From assembly GCF_019968905.1 (NCBI RefSeq), contig NZ_CP079946.1, forward strand, positions 8,591,356 to 8,655,355: a stretch of 64,000 bases of DNA, read 5' to 3'. Positions 17,685-26,042 of the stretch are shown piece after piece. How positions within the stretch are numbered: the first letter of the stretch is position 1; every line of letters starts with the position of its first letter. The position numbers were made by a program, and so were the translations under genes. The notes under the pieces were generated by a model that searched no databases, was not told the origin of the DNA, and was given only the letters and a program-made list of their open reading frames with translations. The stretch comes from Corallococcus sp. EGB. GTDB taxonomy: Bacteria > Myxococcota > Myxococcia > Myxococcales > Myxococcaceae.

Positions 17685-17731
17685 CGGAAGTGAACCTGGA
17701 CCCACCCGGTGGGGTGGGTCCCACACTTCCG
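17685..17731 (+). promoter_or_regulatory. Two-storey hairpin directly ahead of a ribosome-binding site
   Basis: CGGAAGTG (17685-17692) pairs with CACTTCCG (17724-17731), and inside it GGACCCACCC (17698-17707) pairs with GGGTGGGTCC (17712-17721) around a 4-nt loop. All 18 pairs are Watson-Crick, with a 5/2 internal loop. It ends 1 nt before the GGGGGAAG ribosome-binding site of the gene starting at 17743. It may terminate the pilT transcript (no T tract) or act as a 5'-UTR structure; the position against the ribosome-binding site favours some effect on translation. Confidence 0.55.
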
Positions 17732-17742
17732 AGGGGGAAGTC

Positions 17743-18177
17743 ATGGATGAGCAGCAGCTGGAGATGATTCGGCAGATGCAGGAGCAGCAGTCGGCACAGC
17801 CCTCCGGGGCGTTCCTCGCGGTGATGTCGGTGGTCTATCTCGCCGTCCTCGCCGTCGGCATCGCCAGCATGTGGAAGATCTTCGTCAAGGCGGGCCAGCC
17901 CGGCTGGGCGTCCATCGTTCCCTTCTACAACCTCTACATCCTGCTCAACATCGTGGGCCGGCCCATCTGGTGGATGGCGCTGCTGCTGCTGTGTCCGCCC
18001 GCGGCCATCATCGCGACCATCATCCTGTGCATCGACCTGGCCAAGTCCTTCGGCAAGGACACGGCCTACGGCATCGGGCTCTTCTTCCTCGGCATCATCT
18101 TTGGTCCGATGCTGGCCTTCGGTGACGCGCAATACCAGGGCCCGTCCGCCGCTGGCGGTAGCGCTGCCACGGCGTAG
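17743..18177 (+). CDS. Small DUF5684-like inner-membrane protein
   Basis: A 144-residue membrane protein. The short cytoplasmic head (MDEQQLEMIRQMQEQQSAQ) is followed by about four hydrophobic segments, with KAGQPGWASIVPFYNLYIL and DLAKSFGKDTAYGIGLF between them. This GWxxxVPFYN...KSFGK...G pattern is typical of DUF5684 proteins, annotated in various bacteria as membrane proteins near signal peptidases. Function is unknown. The ATG at 17743 is preceded by GAGGGGGAAGTC and by the strong hairpin at 17685-17731. Confidence 0.75.
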   Translation: MDEQQLEMIRQMQEQQSAQPSGAFLAVMSVVYLAVLAVGIASMWKIFVKAGQPGWASIVPFYNLYILLNIVGRPIWWMALLLLCPPAAIIATIILCIDLAKSFGKDTAYGIGLFFLGIIFGPMLAFGDAQYQGPSAAGGSAATA

Positions 18178-18486
18178 TCCCGCACGGCTTTGGGGGCCGT
18201 GAACGGCGGCGGTGGAGTGGCCTTCCGGGCGCTTCACCGCCGTTCGTGTTTCAGGGGCACGGTGGCTCGGGTAGAGCCGGCGGCGCGTGCGGCGTGGCGC
18301 CCTGGGTGTGGCTCGTGCCCGCGAGGTTCGAGGCTGCACTGGAGAACGAAGCGGTGCACGCGGTGCATGGCATCCAAGACGGGGACGCGCGGGACATCGC
18401 GGCGTATCTGTATTCACTGCGATGACAGCACAGTCGCCGTTCACCGTGCTCGCGTGGAAGCCCGACATCCAGTAGAGCGGAGCGCG
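18178..18486. other. 309-bp intergenic region before the TonB-dependent receptor
   Basis: No convincing gene. It holds a hairpin at its start (see 18207-18242) and a slightly AT-richer patch near 18403-18430 that could contain the receptor promoter. I looked for a cobalamin-riboswitch core (the GCCACTG box) and did not see one. A short tandem of gcggtgca occurs at about 18350-18367. Confidence 0.4.
18207..18242 (+). terminator. Candidate hairpin after the DUF5684-like gene
   Basis: CGGCGGTG (18207-18214) pairs with CACCGCCG (18235-18242) over a 20-nt loop, 29 nt after the stop codon. There is no clear T run, so termination is a guess from position. Confidence 0.35.
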
Positions 18487-20664
18487 ATGCCTGGACCGCG
18501 CGCCGCTTTCCGTCTGTCGTTCCCCTGCCGTCTTGGATTGGCGTTGCTGCTGCCCGGCGTGTCCACCGCGCAGACGGCGCCCCCGGATGAGACACCGGCC
18601 CGGGCCACCGCGGAATCGCCCGGCTCCGACGCGCCTCCCGACACCGGAAAGAGCACGGTCGTCACCGCGACGCGCCTGCCGCGTCCCCTGCGCGACGTGC
18701 CCGCCACCACGGTGGTGATTCCTCGCGCGGAGATCGAACGCAGCCCCACGCTCACGCAGGACGCGCTCATCCGGACGCTGCCGTCCGCGGCCACCTTCCG
18801 CCGCACGCCGTCGCTCGTCGCGGACCCCACCGCGCAGGGGCTCAACCTGCGCGGGCTCGCGCCCTCGGGCGTGGCTCGCGGGCTGGTGCTGTTGGACGGA
18901 CTCCCCTTCAACGACCCCTACGGCGGCTGGGTCTTCTGGCGCGCCCTGCCCCGCCTGGGCCTGGACCACGTCGAGGTCGTCCCCACCGGCGGCTCCGCGC
19001 TCTATGGCAGCGCCGCGCTGGGCGGCGTGGTGCAGCTCTTCTCCCGTCCCATCACCGGCCCGGTGCTCGACGTCGACCTGTCCGCGGGCAACCTGGGCAC
19101 CGGCTTCGCCGCCGCTCGCATCGCGGACCGCTGGGGCCGCGTGGGCGCGTCGCTGGAGGTCGAGGGCCTCACCAGCAACGGCTATCGCATCGTCCCGGAG
19201 AGCCAGCGTGGCCGCGTTGACAGCGACACGCCCTCCAACCACTTCAGCGCCCAGGCCCGCGTCGAGGCGGACGCCACCGACCACCTCTCCCTCTCCGCCC
19301 GCGCGGGCGTGTTCCGCGAGGTGCAGAACGGTGGCACCCGGTACACCGTCACCAGCGTGGACCTCGCGTGGTTCGCCGCGAACGCCCGCCTCCGCACGGA
19401 CGCCGCCGGCGCCTTCGAGCTGGGCCTCTTCGGCCGCACGCAGCACTTCGCCCAGAACCGCGCCCGCGTCACTCCGGACCGGAACTTCGAGGTCCGCTCC
19501 GCCTTCCAGGACGTGCCCGCCAACGACCAGGGCGGCTCGCTCGTGTGGACCAGCCCGGAAATGACGCTGGGCGGGACCCACGTGCTCGCCGCGGGCGTGG
19601 ACGTGCGCCGCTCGCACGGCAAGGCCGACGAGCTGCTCTTCCCCTTCAGCTACACCGACACGACGGTCTATGCGCGCAACACGCGGGGCACGCAGGTGTC
19701 CGGCGGCGCCTTCGTGCAGGACCTCTACACCGTCTCCCCCGCGCTGGAGCTCGCCGGTACGCTGCGCTGGGACACGTGGCGCAACTTCGACGGCCACCAG
19801 TTGGAGAGCTTCGCGAACGCCACCTCCACCGCCGCCGACTTCGAGCCCCGCACCGCCCGCCAGCTCAGCCCGCGCCTGGCCGCGCGCGTGCGCCCGCTGG
19901 ACTGGCTCACCCTGCGCGCCGCTGCCTACCGCGCCTTCCGCGCCCCCACCCTCAACGAGCTCTACCGCCCCTTCCAGGTGGGCACCGTCCTCACCGCCGC
20001 GAACCCGGCCCTGGGCGCCGAACGCCTCTGGGGCACCGAGGCCGGAGTGGAGGCCACCGGCCCGCTCGGGCTCACCGGCCGCGTCACCGGCTTCTGGAAC
20101 GTGCTGGACGCGCCCGTCACCAACGTCACCCTCGCCACGCCCCTGCCGGACGGCTCCACCCGCCAGCGCCAGAACCTGGGCCGCGCCCGCGTGCGCGGCG
20201 TGGAGCTGGGCGCGGACTGGCGCGTGGCACGGCGGTGGACCGCGCTCGCCGCGTACACCTTCGTGGACCCCGTCGTCACGCGCGCCCACGGCCAGCCCGA
20301 CCTCGTGGGTCGCCAGCTGCCGCAGGACCCCAGGCATCGCGGCTCGCTCGCGGTGACTTTCGACGACCCGTCCGTCGTCTCCGTCACCGCGCAGCTGCGC
20401 GTGTTCGGCCCGCAGTACGAGGACGACCTCAACACGCGCGGCATGGGCGGCGCGGCGGTGGTGGACCTGTTCGTGGGCCGCCACCTCTTCTGGAAGGTGG
20501 ACGCCTTCGGCGCCGTGGAGAACCTCTTCGACCGCCGGTACCTCGCGGGCCGCGCGGGCGTGGACACGCTGGCCCCGCCCTTCCAGGCGCGCGTGGGCCT
20601 GCGCCTGCGCGACGTGTTCAGCGAATCGAGCGCACGGGCGGCACCGGGCGCACCGGGCCGTTGA
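18487..20664 (+). CDS. TonB-dependent outer-membrane receptor
   Basis: A 725-residue outer-membrane receptor. The signal peptide (about 1-29) ends near PGVSTAQ. A TonB-box-like stretch (KSTVVTATR) precedes a plug domain with GLNLRGLAPSGVARGLVLLDG and VEVVPTGGSALYGSAALGGV. A 22-strand-type barrel follows, and the chain ends in an amphipathic strand (FQARVGLRLRDVF) plus a low-complexity tail. The plug/barrel pattern fits vitamin B12- or siderophore-type receptors, but no ligand can be assigned. The ATG at 18487 was chosen because it begins the signal peptide. Its last 47 bases overlap the convergent helicase gene. Confidence 0.9.
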   Translation: MPGPRAAFRLSFPCRLGLALLLPGVSTAQTAPPDETPARATAESPGSDAPPDTGKSTVVTATRLPRPLRDVPATTVVIPRAEIERSPTLTQDALIRTLPSAATFRRTPSLVADPTAQGLNLRGLAPSGVARGLVLLDGLPFNDPYGGWVFWRALPRLGLDHVEVVPTGGSALYGSAALGGVVQLFSRPITGPVLDVDLSAGNLGTGFAAARIADRWGRVGASLEVEGLTSNGYRIVPESQRGRVDSDTPSNHFSAQARVEADATDHLSLSARAGVFREVQNGGTRYTVTSVDLAWFAANARLRTDAAGAFELGLFGRTQHFAQNRARVTPDRNFEVRSAFQDVPANDQGGSLVWTSPEMTLGGTHVLAAGVDVRRSHGKADELLFPFSYTDTTVYARNTRGTQVSGGAFVQDLYTVSPALELAGTLRWDTWRNFDGHQLESFANATSTAADFEPRTARQLSPRLAARVRPLDWLTLRAAAYRAFRAPTLNELYRPFQVGTVLTAANPALGAERLWGTEAGVEATGPLGLTGRVTGFWNVLDAPVTNVTLATPLPDGSTRQRQNLGRARVRGVELGADWRVARRWTALAAYTFVDPVVTRAHGQPDLVGRQLPQDPRHRGSLAVTFDDPSVVSVTAQLRVFGPQYEDDLNTRGMGGAAVVDLFVGRHLFWKVDAFGAVENLFDRRYLAGRAGVDTLAPPFQARVGLRLRDVFSESSARAAPGAPGR

Positions 20665-22615
20665 ACCAGCGGCTCAGCTCCGTCGTGTCCTCCATCCGCT
20701 TCGCGGCCGGCAGGCTGGAGAGGAACACGCGGCCGTAGCCCTTGGTCACGATGCGGCGGTCCAGCATCGCGACGATGCCCCGGTCCGCCTGCGTGCGGAT
20801 GAGCCGCCCGAAGCCCTGGCGCAGCGCCAGCGCCGCCTGCGGCAGCTGGTACTGGTCGAATGGCTCCTCCCCGCGCGCTTGAATCTGCCGGATGCGCGCG
20901 GCCACCAGCGGGTCGCCCGGCGACGCGAACGGGAGCCGGTCGATGATGACCAGGCTCAGCGCGTCCCCGGGCACGTCCACGCCCTCCCAGAAGCTGTGCG
21001 CGGCGAAGAGCACGCTGGGCGTCTGGCGGAAGGCGTCCAGCAGCTGCTGCTTGGGCCGCTCGCCCTGGAGGAGCGCCTGGTAGGGCAGCCGCGTCGCCGT
21101 CAGCTCGTACGCGCGCACCATGTTGCGCAGGGACGTGAAGAGCACGAACGCGCGCCCGCCCGTCACCTCACACAGCTGGATGATCTCCTCCGCCGCCGCC
21201 TCGATGAAGCCCGGGGCGCTGGGGTCCGGCAGGTGCGTGGGCAGGTACAGCGCGGACTGGCGCGGGAAGTCGAACGGGCTGGGCACCGCCAGCGTGCGCA
21301 CGCGCGTCACCGGCTGGCCCTCGTCGTCGTACATGCCCATGCGCCTGGCGAAGAAGTCGAAGCGGCCGTCCGCCGCGAGCGTCGCGGAGGTGAACACCAC
21401 CGTGTCCAGCGCGCCGTAGAGCCGGTCGCGCAGCTCCTTCGCCACGTCGATGGGGTTCGCGCGAAGGAAGAGCCCCTTGCCGCGCGCCTCCGCCCAGTAG
21501 ACGTGGTCCGCGGACTCGGACTTCTCCAGGAACGTGAGCTGCTCCGCCATCTCCTCCGCGCGGCGGTGGATGGCGGCCAGCTCCGGCTCGCGCTCGCTGC
21601 CCGCGAAGGACGCCAGCGCGGCCAGGCCCTCGCGCACCTGCTCCAGCGCGCCGGACAGCTTGCCCATGGTCTCCGGGCGCAGCGCCACGGTGGACTCCTG
21701 GCTGGACAGCCCCAGCGCGCGCGGCGCCTGGAGGAACAGCGCGTCCGAGTGCGAGCGCACCCGCTGGGCCAGCGCGGAGAGCGTCGCGTGCCGCTCGTCC
21801 TTCGCCGGCAGGGCCGCCACCGCGTCGCGCGACAGCTCCTCCAGCCGGTAGTTGGACACGCTGCACCCGAAGTGGCTGCTGGCCGCGTCCTCCAGGGCGT
21901 GCGCCTCGTCGAAGATGACCGCGTCGTAGAAGGGCAGCACGCCTTCCGTGCGCTTGCCGGAGCTGCGCAGCGCCAGGTCCGCGAAGAACAGGTGGTGGTT
22001 CACCACCAGCAGGTCCGCGGCCTCCGCGCGCTTGCGCATGCGCGTGACGAAGCACGTCTCATACTGCGAGCAGCGCGAGCCCAGGCACGTCTCCGACGTG
22101 GTGGACAGCCGCGACCACGCCGCGAACGACTCCGGCAGGTCCAGCTCCGCGCGGTCCCCCGTCTCCGTCTGCGTCACCCACTTCTTGAGCAGCGGCCACT
22201 GCTTCGCCTCCTCCTTGGAGACGAACTGCGGGTCCTTCTCGAAGGACTCGTAGCGGTGCAGGCACAGGTAGTTGCCGCGGCCCTTGAGGTAGGCCGCCTC
22301 GAAGCGCAGCCCCAGCTTCTCGCTGAGCAGCGGCAGGTCCTTGAAGAACACCTGGTCCTGCAGCGTCTTCGTGGCCGTGGAGACCACCACCTTGCGCCCC
22401 GCCAGCAGCGCGGGCACCAGGTAGGCCAACGTCTTGCCCGTGCCGGTGCCGGCCTCCGCCAGCAGGTAGCTGCCCTCGGAGAAGGCGCGCTCCACGGCGC
22501 GCGCCATCTGGAGCTGCTCCGGGCGGTGCTCGTACGCGGGCAGCGCCTCTTCGAGCGCGCCACCAGGCCCCAGCAGGCTGTCGACAGAGGGAGGACGGGG
22601 CGCGGGCGCGGACAT
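20618..22615 (-). CDS. DinG/XPD-type ATP-dependent DNA helicase with Fe-S cluster
   Basis: A 665-residue superfamily-2 helicase. Walker A is AEAGTGTGKTLAYL near residue 53. Four cysteines placed as in XPD/DinG (NYLCLHRY, then ETCLGSRCSQYETC) should hold a 4Fe-4S cluster. The DEAH box is FDEAHALED. Motifs IV-VI include RAFVLFTSLRNM, SFWEGVDVPG and QGFGRLIRTQADRG. These enzymes unwind 5'-tailed DNA, R-loops and damaged replication structures. The ATG at 22615 begins a plausible N-terminus. Its 3' end overlaps the TonB receptor gene by 47 bp on the other strand. Confidence 0.93.
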   Translation of the reverse strand: MSAPAPRPPSVDSLLGPGGALEEALPAYEHRPEQLQMARAVERAFSEGSYLLAEAGTGTGKTLAYLVPALLAGRKVVVSTATKTLQDQVFFKDLPLLSEKLGLRFEAAYLKGRGNYLCLHRYESFEKDPQFVSKEEAKQWPLLKKWVTQTETGDRAELDLPESFAAWSRLSTTSETCLGSRCSQYETCFVTRMRKRAEAADLLVVNHHLFFADLALRSSGKRTEGVLPFYDAVIFDEAHALEDAASSHFGCSVSNYRLEELSRDAVAALPAKDERHATLSALAQRVRSHSDALFLQAPRALGLSSQESTVALRPETMGKLSGALEQVREGLAALASFAGSEREPELAAIHRRAEEMAEQLTFLEKSESADHVYWAEARGKGLFLRANPIDVAKELRDRLYGALDTVVFTSATLAADGRFDFFARRMGMYDDEGQPVTRVRTLAVPSPFDFPRQSALYLPTHLPDPSAPGFIEAAAEEIIQLCEVTGGRAFVLFTSLRNMVRAYELTATRLPYQALLQGERPKQQLLDAFRQTPSVLFAAHSFWEGVDVPGDALSLVIIDRLPFASPGDPLVAARIRQIQARGEEPFDQYQLPQAALALRQGFGRLIRTQADRGIVAMLDRRIVTKGYGRVFLSSLPAAKRMEDTTELSRWFNGPVRPVPPVRSIR

Positions 22616-22718
22616 GCTTCGGTTCGGGGGCAGGAGGACGGAAAAGGCGGCCCCGCAGGATAACAGCGCGCGGCGTCCCCCGCGCGTTCCCTGATGCAGG
22701 CGAAAGGCCCTGTCCCCC

Positions 22719-22737
22719 GCCCGCCCGGGAAGCGGGC
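22719..22737 (-). terminator. Hairpin between the zinc-ribbon gene and the helicase gene
   Basis: GCCCGC (22719-22724) pairs with GCGGGC (22732-22737) around a 7-nt loop, just 3' of the zinc-ribbon gene on the minus strand. There is no T tract; weak candidate. Confidence 0.3.
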
Positions 22738-22751
22738 CAGCCAGCCCCCGC

Positions 22752-23528
22752 CTAGAGGGCGCCGCGCAGCACCTGGACGAGCACCAGCAGGAGCAGCAGG
22801 GCCACCACCAGCACCGAGCCCATCACCACGTTCTTCACCTTGCGCGCCGTCGTCGGCGACGGCCCGTCGGAGGTGAGCGGCGACGCGGTCGTCACCCGGC
22901 GCACCACCTCCTCCCGCCCGCGCAGCGCCTGGGCGTCGCTCGGGGCCCGGGCCAGCCGCATGCGGTACAGCCGGCCCACCATGGCCAGCTCTCCCCGCAG
23001 CATCGCCTGCGACAGCAGGCGGTCGTGCACGTCCCAGTCGTGCCACGCCTCCAGCAGCGCATGCCACTCCCGGGCCAGCGCCTCGGAGGGCTGATGCTCC
23101 TCCGGGATGAAGTTGGCGAAGACCAGCCCGCACGCCGAACAGGACACCGCGTCTTCGCGCATGAGCGCCACGCACTTGGGGCAGTGGCCCGCGGGCGCCT
23201 GGAAGGGGTCGCCGTCCAGCGCGGGCGGGGCCGCCAGGGGCGCATCGGAGCGGATCACACGCAGCGCGGTGACGCCGGGCCGCGCGGCCTGCGGAGGGAC
23301 CACGGCGGGCCCCACCGCGGGCACCGCCACCGCGGCGGTGTCGCCTCCACGCGAAGCCGGCTCCTCCGCGCGCGCGGGAGCGGACCCCGAGGGAGCCGGC
23401 CTGGAGAGCGAAGGCGCCGCCCGCGTCCAGTCCCCACACGCCGGGCACACCACGGCCAGCACGCCGTCCTCGATGACGTAGGTCTCCACCTTCACCAGCC
23501 GGTCGCAGCTTTCGCACTGGTACTTCAT
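22752..23528 (-). CDS. Double zinc-ribbon protein with C-terminal membrane anchor
   Basis: A 258-residue protein of unknown function. The N-terminus (MKYQCESCDRLVKVETYVIEDGVLAVVCPACG) forms one CxxC...CxxC zinc ribbon; a second is CPKCVALMREDAVSCSACG at about 130-150. An Ala/Pro-rich linker separates them. After a helical stretch, one hydrophobic segment (NVVMGSVLVVALLLLLVLVQ) anchors the C-terminus. Such C-tail-anchored zinc-ribbon proteins are frequent in myxobacteria. Its ATG at 23528 overlaps the stop of the site-2 protease (ATGA), so the two are coupled; it could be a substrate or partner of that protease, which is inference only. Confidence 0.8.
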   Translation of the reverse strand: MKYQCESCDRLVKVETYVIEDGVLAVVCPACGDWTRAAPSLSRPAPSGSAPARAEEPASRGGDTAAVAVPAVGPAVVPPQAARPGVTALRVIRSDAPLAAPPALDGDPFQAPAGHCPKCVALMREDAVSCSACGLVFANFIPEEHQPSEALAREWHALLEAWHDWDVHDRLLSQAMLRGELAMVGRLYRMRLARAPSDAQALRGREEVVRRVTTASPLTSDGPSPTTARKVKNVVMGSVLVVALLLLLVLVQVLRGAL

Positions 23529-24526
23529 GACCACACCTCGCGCAGGGGGATGGGCATCGCGCACCCTACCAGCGCCAGCAGGCACAGCGCGCAGATGACC
23601 TTGCGCGAGCGGCTCAGGGGCTCCTCCGGCCGCACCACCTCCGGGTGGCCGAAACCCACGACCTTGCTCGCCACCACCAGCCACAGGCCCCAGGACGCGG
23701 TGACGAACACGGTGAGGAAGAGCAGCACCCCCGCCACGCCCTTGCCCACCCAGCGGGCCCTGGGTCCCAGCACCGCGAACGTCAGGTGCCCGCCGTCCAA
23801 TTGCCCCACCGGCAGCAGGTTGAGCAGCGTCACCAGCAGGCCGAACCACGCCGCCATCACCACCGGGTGCACCACCACGTCCCTGCCCTCGGGCACCGGC
23901 CCCAGCGCCAGCCACGTCAGCGCCTTCATGATGAGGTTGTCACCGAAGAGCGTCTGGTGGCTCGTGTAGACGGGCTCCATCGCGGGCGGCGCCTGCGTCA
24001 CCTTCTCCATCACCCAATGCAGCAGGTTCTGCCCCAGCACCCACAGCGACGAGTCACCAGGGAACGAGGACGGCACCGGCGGCGAGTCCACCACCGTGGA
24101 GTGGAGCAGCCCCCAGTAGAGCAGCGGCAGCGCCACCACCAGGCCCGCCAGCGGCCCCGCGGCGCCAATGTCCACCAGCGCGTCGCGCGTGGGGATGCGC
24201 CCGCGCAGCCGGATGACCGCGCCCAGCGTGCCCAGGCTCCCCGGCACCGGCAGCGGGATGAAGTACGGCAGGGACGTGTCCACCCGGTGCCACCGCGCGA
24301 GCACGTAGTGCCCCATCTCGTGCGACCCCAGGATGGCCAGCAGCGACGCGCTGAAGAACAGCGCCTGCGTCCGGTCCTCGTCCAGCAGCCCCCCTTCGCT
24401 GAACGGGAACGAGCGGCCGAAGAGCAGCAGGTACGCGAGGAACGTCGTCCCCAGCGTCACCACGAACAGCAGCAGGTGCAGCCAGACGCGGGGTGGGGTG
24501 GGACGCGGAACGGAAACCGGGTGCAT
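23525..24526 (-). CDS. Site-2 protease (M50) family intramembrane metalloprotease
   Basis: A 333-residue polytopic membrane protein. The zinc site HEMGH (in SHEMGHYVLAR) and the second motif LLPVGQLDGGH (NxxPxxxLDG type) are intact, so it should be active. Further M50 features are PYFIPLPVPGSLGTLGAVIRL and ALVDIGAAGPLAG. Site-2 proteases cut transmembrane anchors to release regulators. The ATG at 24526 starts shortly before the first membrane helix; an upstream ATG adds 24 residues without homology. It is coupled to the membrane-anchored zinc-ribbon gene by a 4-nt overlap. Confidence 0.9.
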   Translation of the reverse strand: MHPVSVPRPTPPRVWLHLLLFVVTLGTTFLAYLLLFGRSFPFSEGGLLDEDRTQALFFSASLLAILGSHEMGHYVLARWHRVDTSLPYFIPLPVPGSLGTLGAVIRLRGRIPTRDALVDIGAAGPLAGLVVALPLLYWGLLHSTVVDSPPVPSSFPGDSSLWVLGQNLLHWVMEKVTQAPPAMEPVYTSHQTLFGDNLIMKALTWLALGPVPEGRDVVVHPVVMAAWFGLLVTLLNLLPVGQLDGGHLTFAVLGPRARWVGKGVAGVLLFLTVFVTASWGLWLVVASKVVGFGHPEVVRPEEPLSRSRKVICALCLLALVGCAMPIPLREVWS

Positions 24527-24624
24527 GCGCGAAGATGCCTCATGTCCGCAAGAGGGGCGACCTGTTCCGCGTCTCCCGGCGGATAAGTTGTCCAACACAA
24601 CTCGGAATACCCCGACCCGGGTCC

Positions 24625-24652
24625 TTGACTTGAAAATGTCTTCTGCTACGAA
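24625..24652 (+). promoter_or_regulatory. Sigma-70-like promoter of the 24742 lipoprotein gene
   Basis: TTGACT (24625-24630) and TACGAA (24647-24652) are separated by 16 nt inside an AT-richer patch that stands out from its surroundings. The implied start is near 24659, giving a leader of about 80 nt before the ATG at 24742. The -35 matches the consensus in five of six positions; the -10 is weaker. Confidence 0.5.
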
Positions 24653-24741
24653 CCGCGCCGCTTGAGGTCATAACGAACGGCGGAGCGCCCTTCGGGGTCG
24701 CCCCGCCACCGTCCAAGCCACCGTCAGTTGGGGAGATAACC

Positions 24742-25089
24742 ATGAAGAAGTTCATCCTGTCCGCCGTCGCCGCCGCCTCCCTCGTGGGCTGCACCAGCGT
24801 TGAGTCCGCCGTGGTCTCCGGCTCCGAGATCGCCGCCAACGGTGAGGCCGTGGCCGTCATCCAGGGCAGCTCGCTGGGCCTGACCGCGATCTTCCACATC
24901 ATCGACATCGTCCAGAGCGACCTGGACACGGTGGTCAACAAGCTCCTCATCACCGAGGCGAAGGCCATGGGCGCCTCCAAGGTGGACCTGAAGTCGGCGA
25001 GCACCACGCCCCGTCACGGCATCTACGCCCTGTTCGGCACCATCATCGGCATCACCAGCTCCTCCGCGACCGGCGTGGCGGTGAAGTAG
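24742..25089 (+). CDS. Small lipoprotein of unknown function
   Basis: A 115-residue exported lipoprotein. The signal peptide MKKFILSAVAAASLVGC has a good lipobox (LVGC). The mature part is a mixed fold with SSLGLTAIFHIIDIVQSDLDTVV and a Gly/Ser-rich hydrophobic end (FGTIIGITSSSATGVAVK). It has no recognisable catalytic motif. The ATG has GGGGAG 6 nt upstream. The gene has its own promoter (24625-24652) and a good terminator (25121-25150), so it is probably a well-expressed single-gene unit. Confidence 0.85.
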   Translation: MKKFILSAVAAASLVGCTSVESAVVSGSEIAANGEAVAVIQGSSLGLTAIFHIIDIVQSDLDTVVNKLLITEAKAMGASKVDLKSASTTPRHGIYALFGTIIGITSSSATGVAVK

Positions 25090-25120
25090 TCCCAAGCTGC
25101 CTCCTCACCGAGGCAGTCCG

Positions 25121-25150
25121 AAGGCCCCCTGGAAACAGCGGGGCCTTTTC
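25121..25150 (+). terminator. Intrinsic terminator after the small lipoprotein gene
   Basis: AAGGCCCC (25121-25128) pairs with GGGGCCTT (25140-25147) and is followed by two further T residues; the A side also gives a bidirectional look. A smaller hairpin, CTGCCTC/GAGGCAG (25098-25104 with 25110-25116), lies just before it. This is the clearest intrinsic terminator in the window. Confidence 0.75.
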
Positions 25151-25173
25151 CATTTCCAGCCCCCGGATTTCCC

Positions 25174-25995
25174 ATGCGCGCCCTCCTCCTCGTGCCCCTC
25201 GTGTGTGTCCTCGCCTGCCGTTCGTCCTCGTCCGGAGGCGCGAACGACGCGGAGCTGATGGCCCAGGTGCGGGAGAAGCTGGCCGCGCGCGACGCGAAGC
25301 TCCAGGCCTACCAGCTGGAGGGCACCCAGACGGAAGGGGACGCCGTGACCGCGGGCTTCACCTTCGCGTACCGCGCGCCCCAGAAGATGCGCGGCACCGT
25401 GTCCGCGCCCCAGGCCCGGCAGGTGTGGTGGGACGGCAAGCACCTGTACGAGCAGGTGGAGGCGACGAAGCAGTTCACCACCTTCACGTCCCAGGTCTCC
25501 GCGGAGAAGCTGTCCGCGTTCCTCACCGAAATCTTCACGCCCTTCGTGCCGGAGGGCTTCCGCGCGCCGCTGCTGCTGCGCAGCACCAAGGCGAAGCGCG
25601 TCACCGGCCTTTCCCAGGCGAAGGAGGCCGTGGAGCTGTCCATGCCCCTGGAGGGCGAGGCGGCCGGCGGTCTGGAGGTGACCTATGTGCTGCGCTGGCC
25701 CTCGCTGGACTTCCTGGCCAAGAGGACGCGCGCGCCGGACGGCACGTCGGGGGAGGTGCGGATGGAGGAGGAGCACTGCGACCCGGCCCTGGGCCTGTGC
25801 GTGCCCAGGAGGCTCACGCGCTGGCTGGGTGACGCGAAGCAGGGGGAGACGGTGCTGTCGAAGGTGGATTTGAAGACCTCGCTGCCCAACGACGCCTTCA
25901 CCCCTGCCGCGCCGGAGGGATACAGCGTGCAGACCCGGACACTCGTGGACAGCGAAGCGCAGGAGAGTGGACCGAAGCCTCCCTCCGGCGGTTGA
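25174..25995 (+). CDS. LolA-like fold lipoprotein
   Basis: A 273-residue lipoprotein with the signal peptide MRALLLVPLVCVLAC (lipobox VLAC). The mature protein resembles the LolA/LppX/DUF4292 half-barrel: repeated antiparallel strands such as GFTFAYRAPQKMRGTV and QVWWDGKHLYEQV, then a long C-terminal region ending in a Pro/Gly tail. Proteins of this fold carry lipids or lipoproteins across the periplasm; that role is inferred from the pattern only. The ATG follows the terminator at 25121-25150 by 23 nt, so the leader is short or the promoter overlaps the terminator. Confidence 0.75.
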   Translation: MRALLLVPLVCVLACRSSSSGGANDAELMAQVREKLAARDAKLQAYQLEGTQTEGDAVTAGFTFAYRAPQKMRGTVSAPQARQVWWDGKHLYEQVEATKQFTTFTSQVSAEKLSAFLTEIFTPFVPEGFRAPLLLRSTKAKRVTGLSQAKEAVELSMPLEGEAAGGLEVTYVLRWPSLDFLAKRTRAPDGTSGEVRMEEEHCDPALGLCVPRRLTRWLGDAKQGETVLSKVDLKTSLPNDAFTPAAPEGYSVQTRTLVDSEAQESGPKPPSGG

Positions 25996-26042
25996 CCGGC
26001 CCGCCTCGCGTCGCCACCTTGGGCGGCGGAGGTTTGCCGCGC

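Noticed and set aside
18178-18486. Possible cobalamin riboswitch ahead of the TonB-dependent receptor
   Set aside because: The conserved GCCACTG core and the B12-box pattern are not present.
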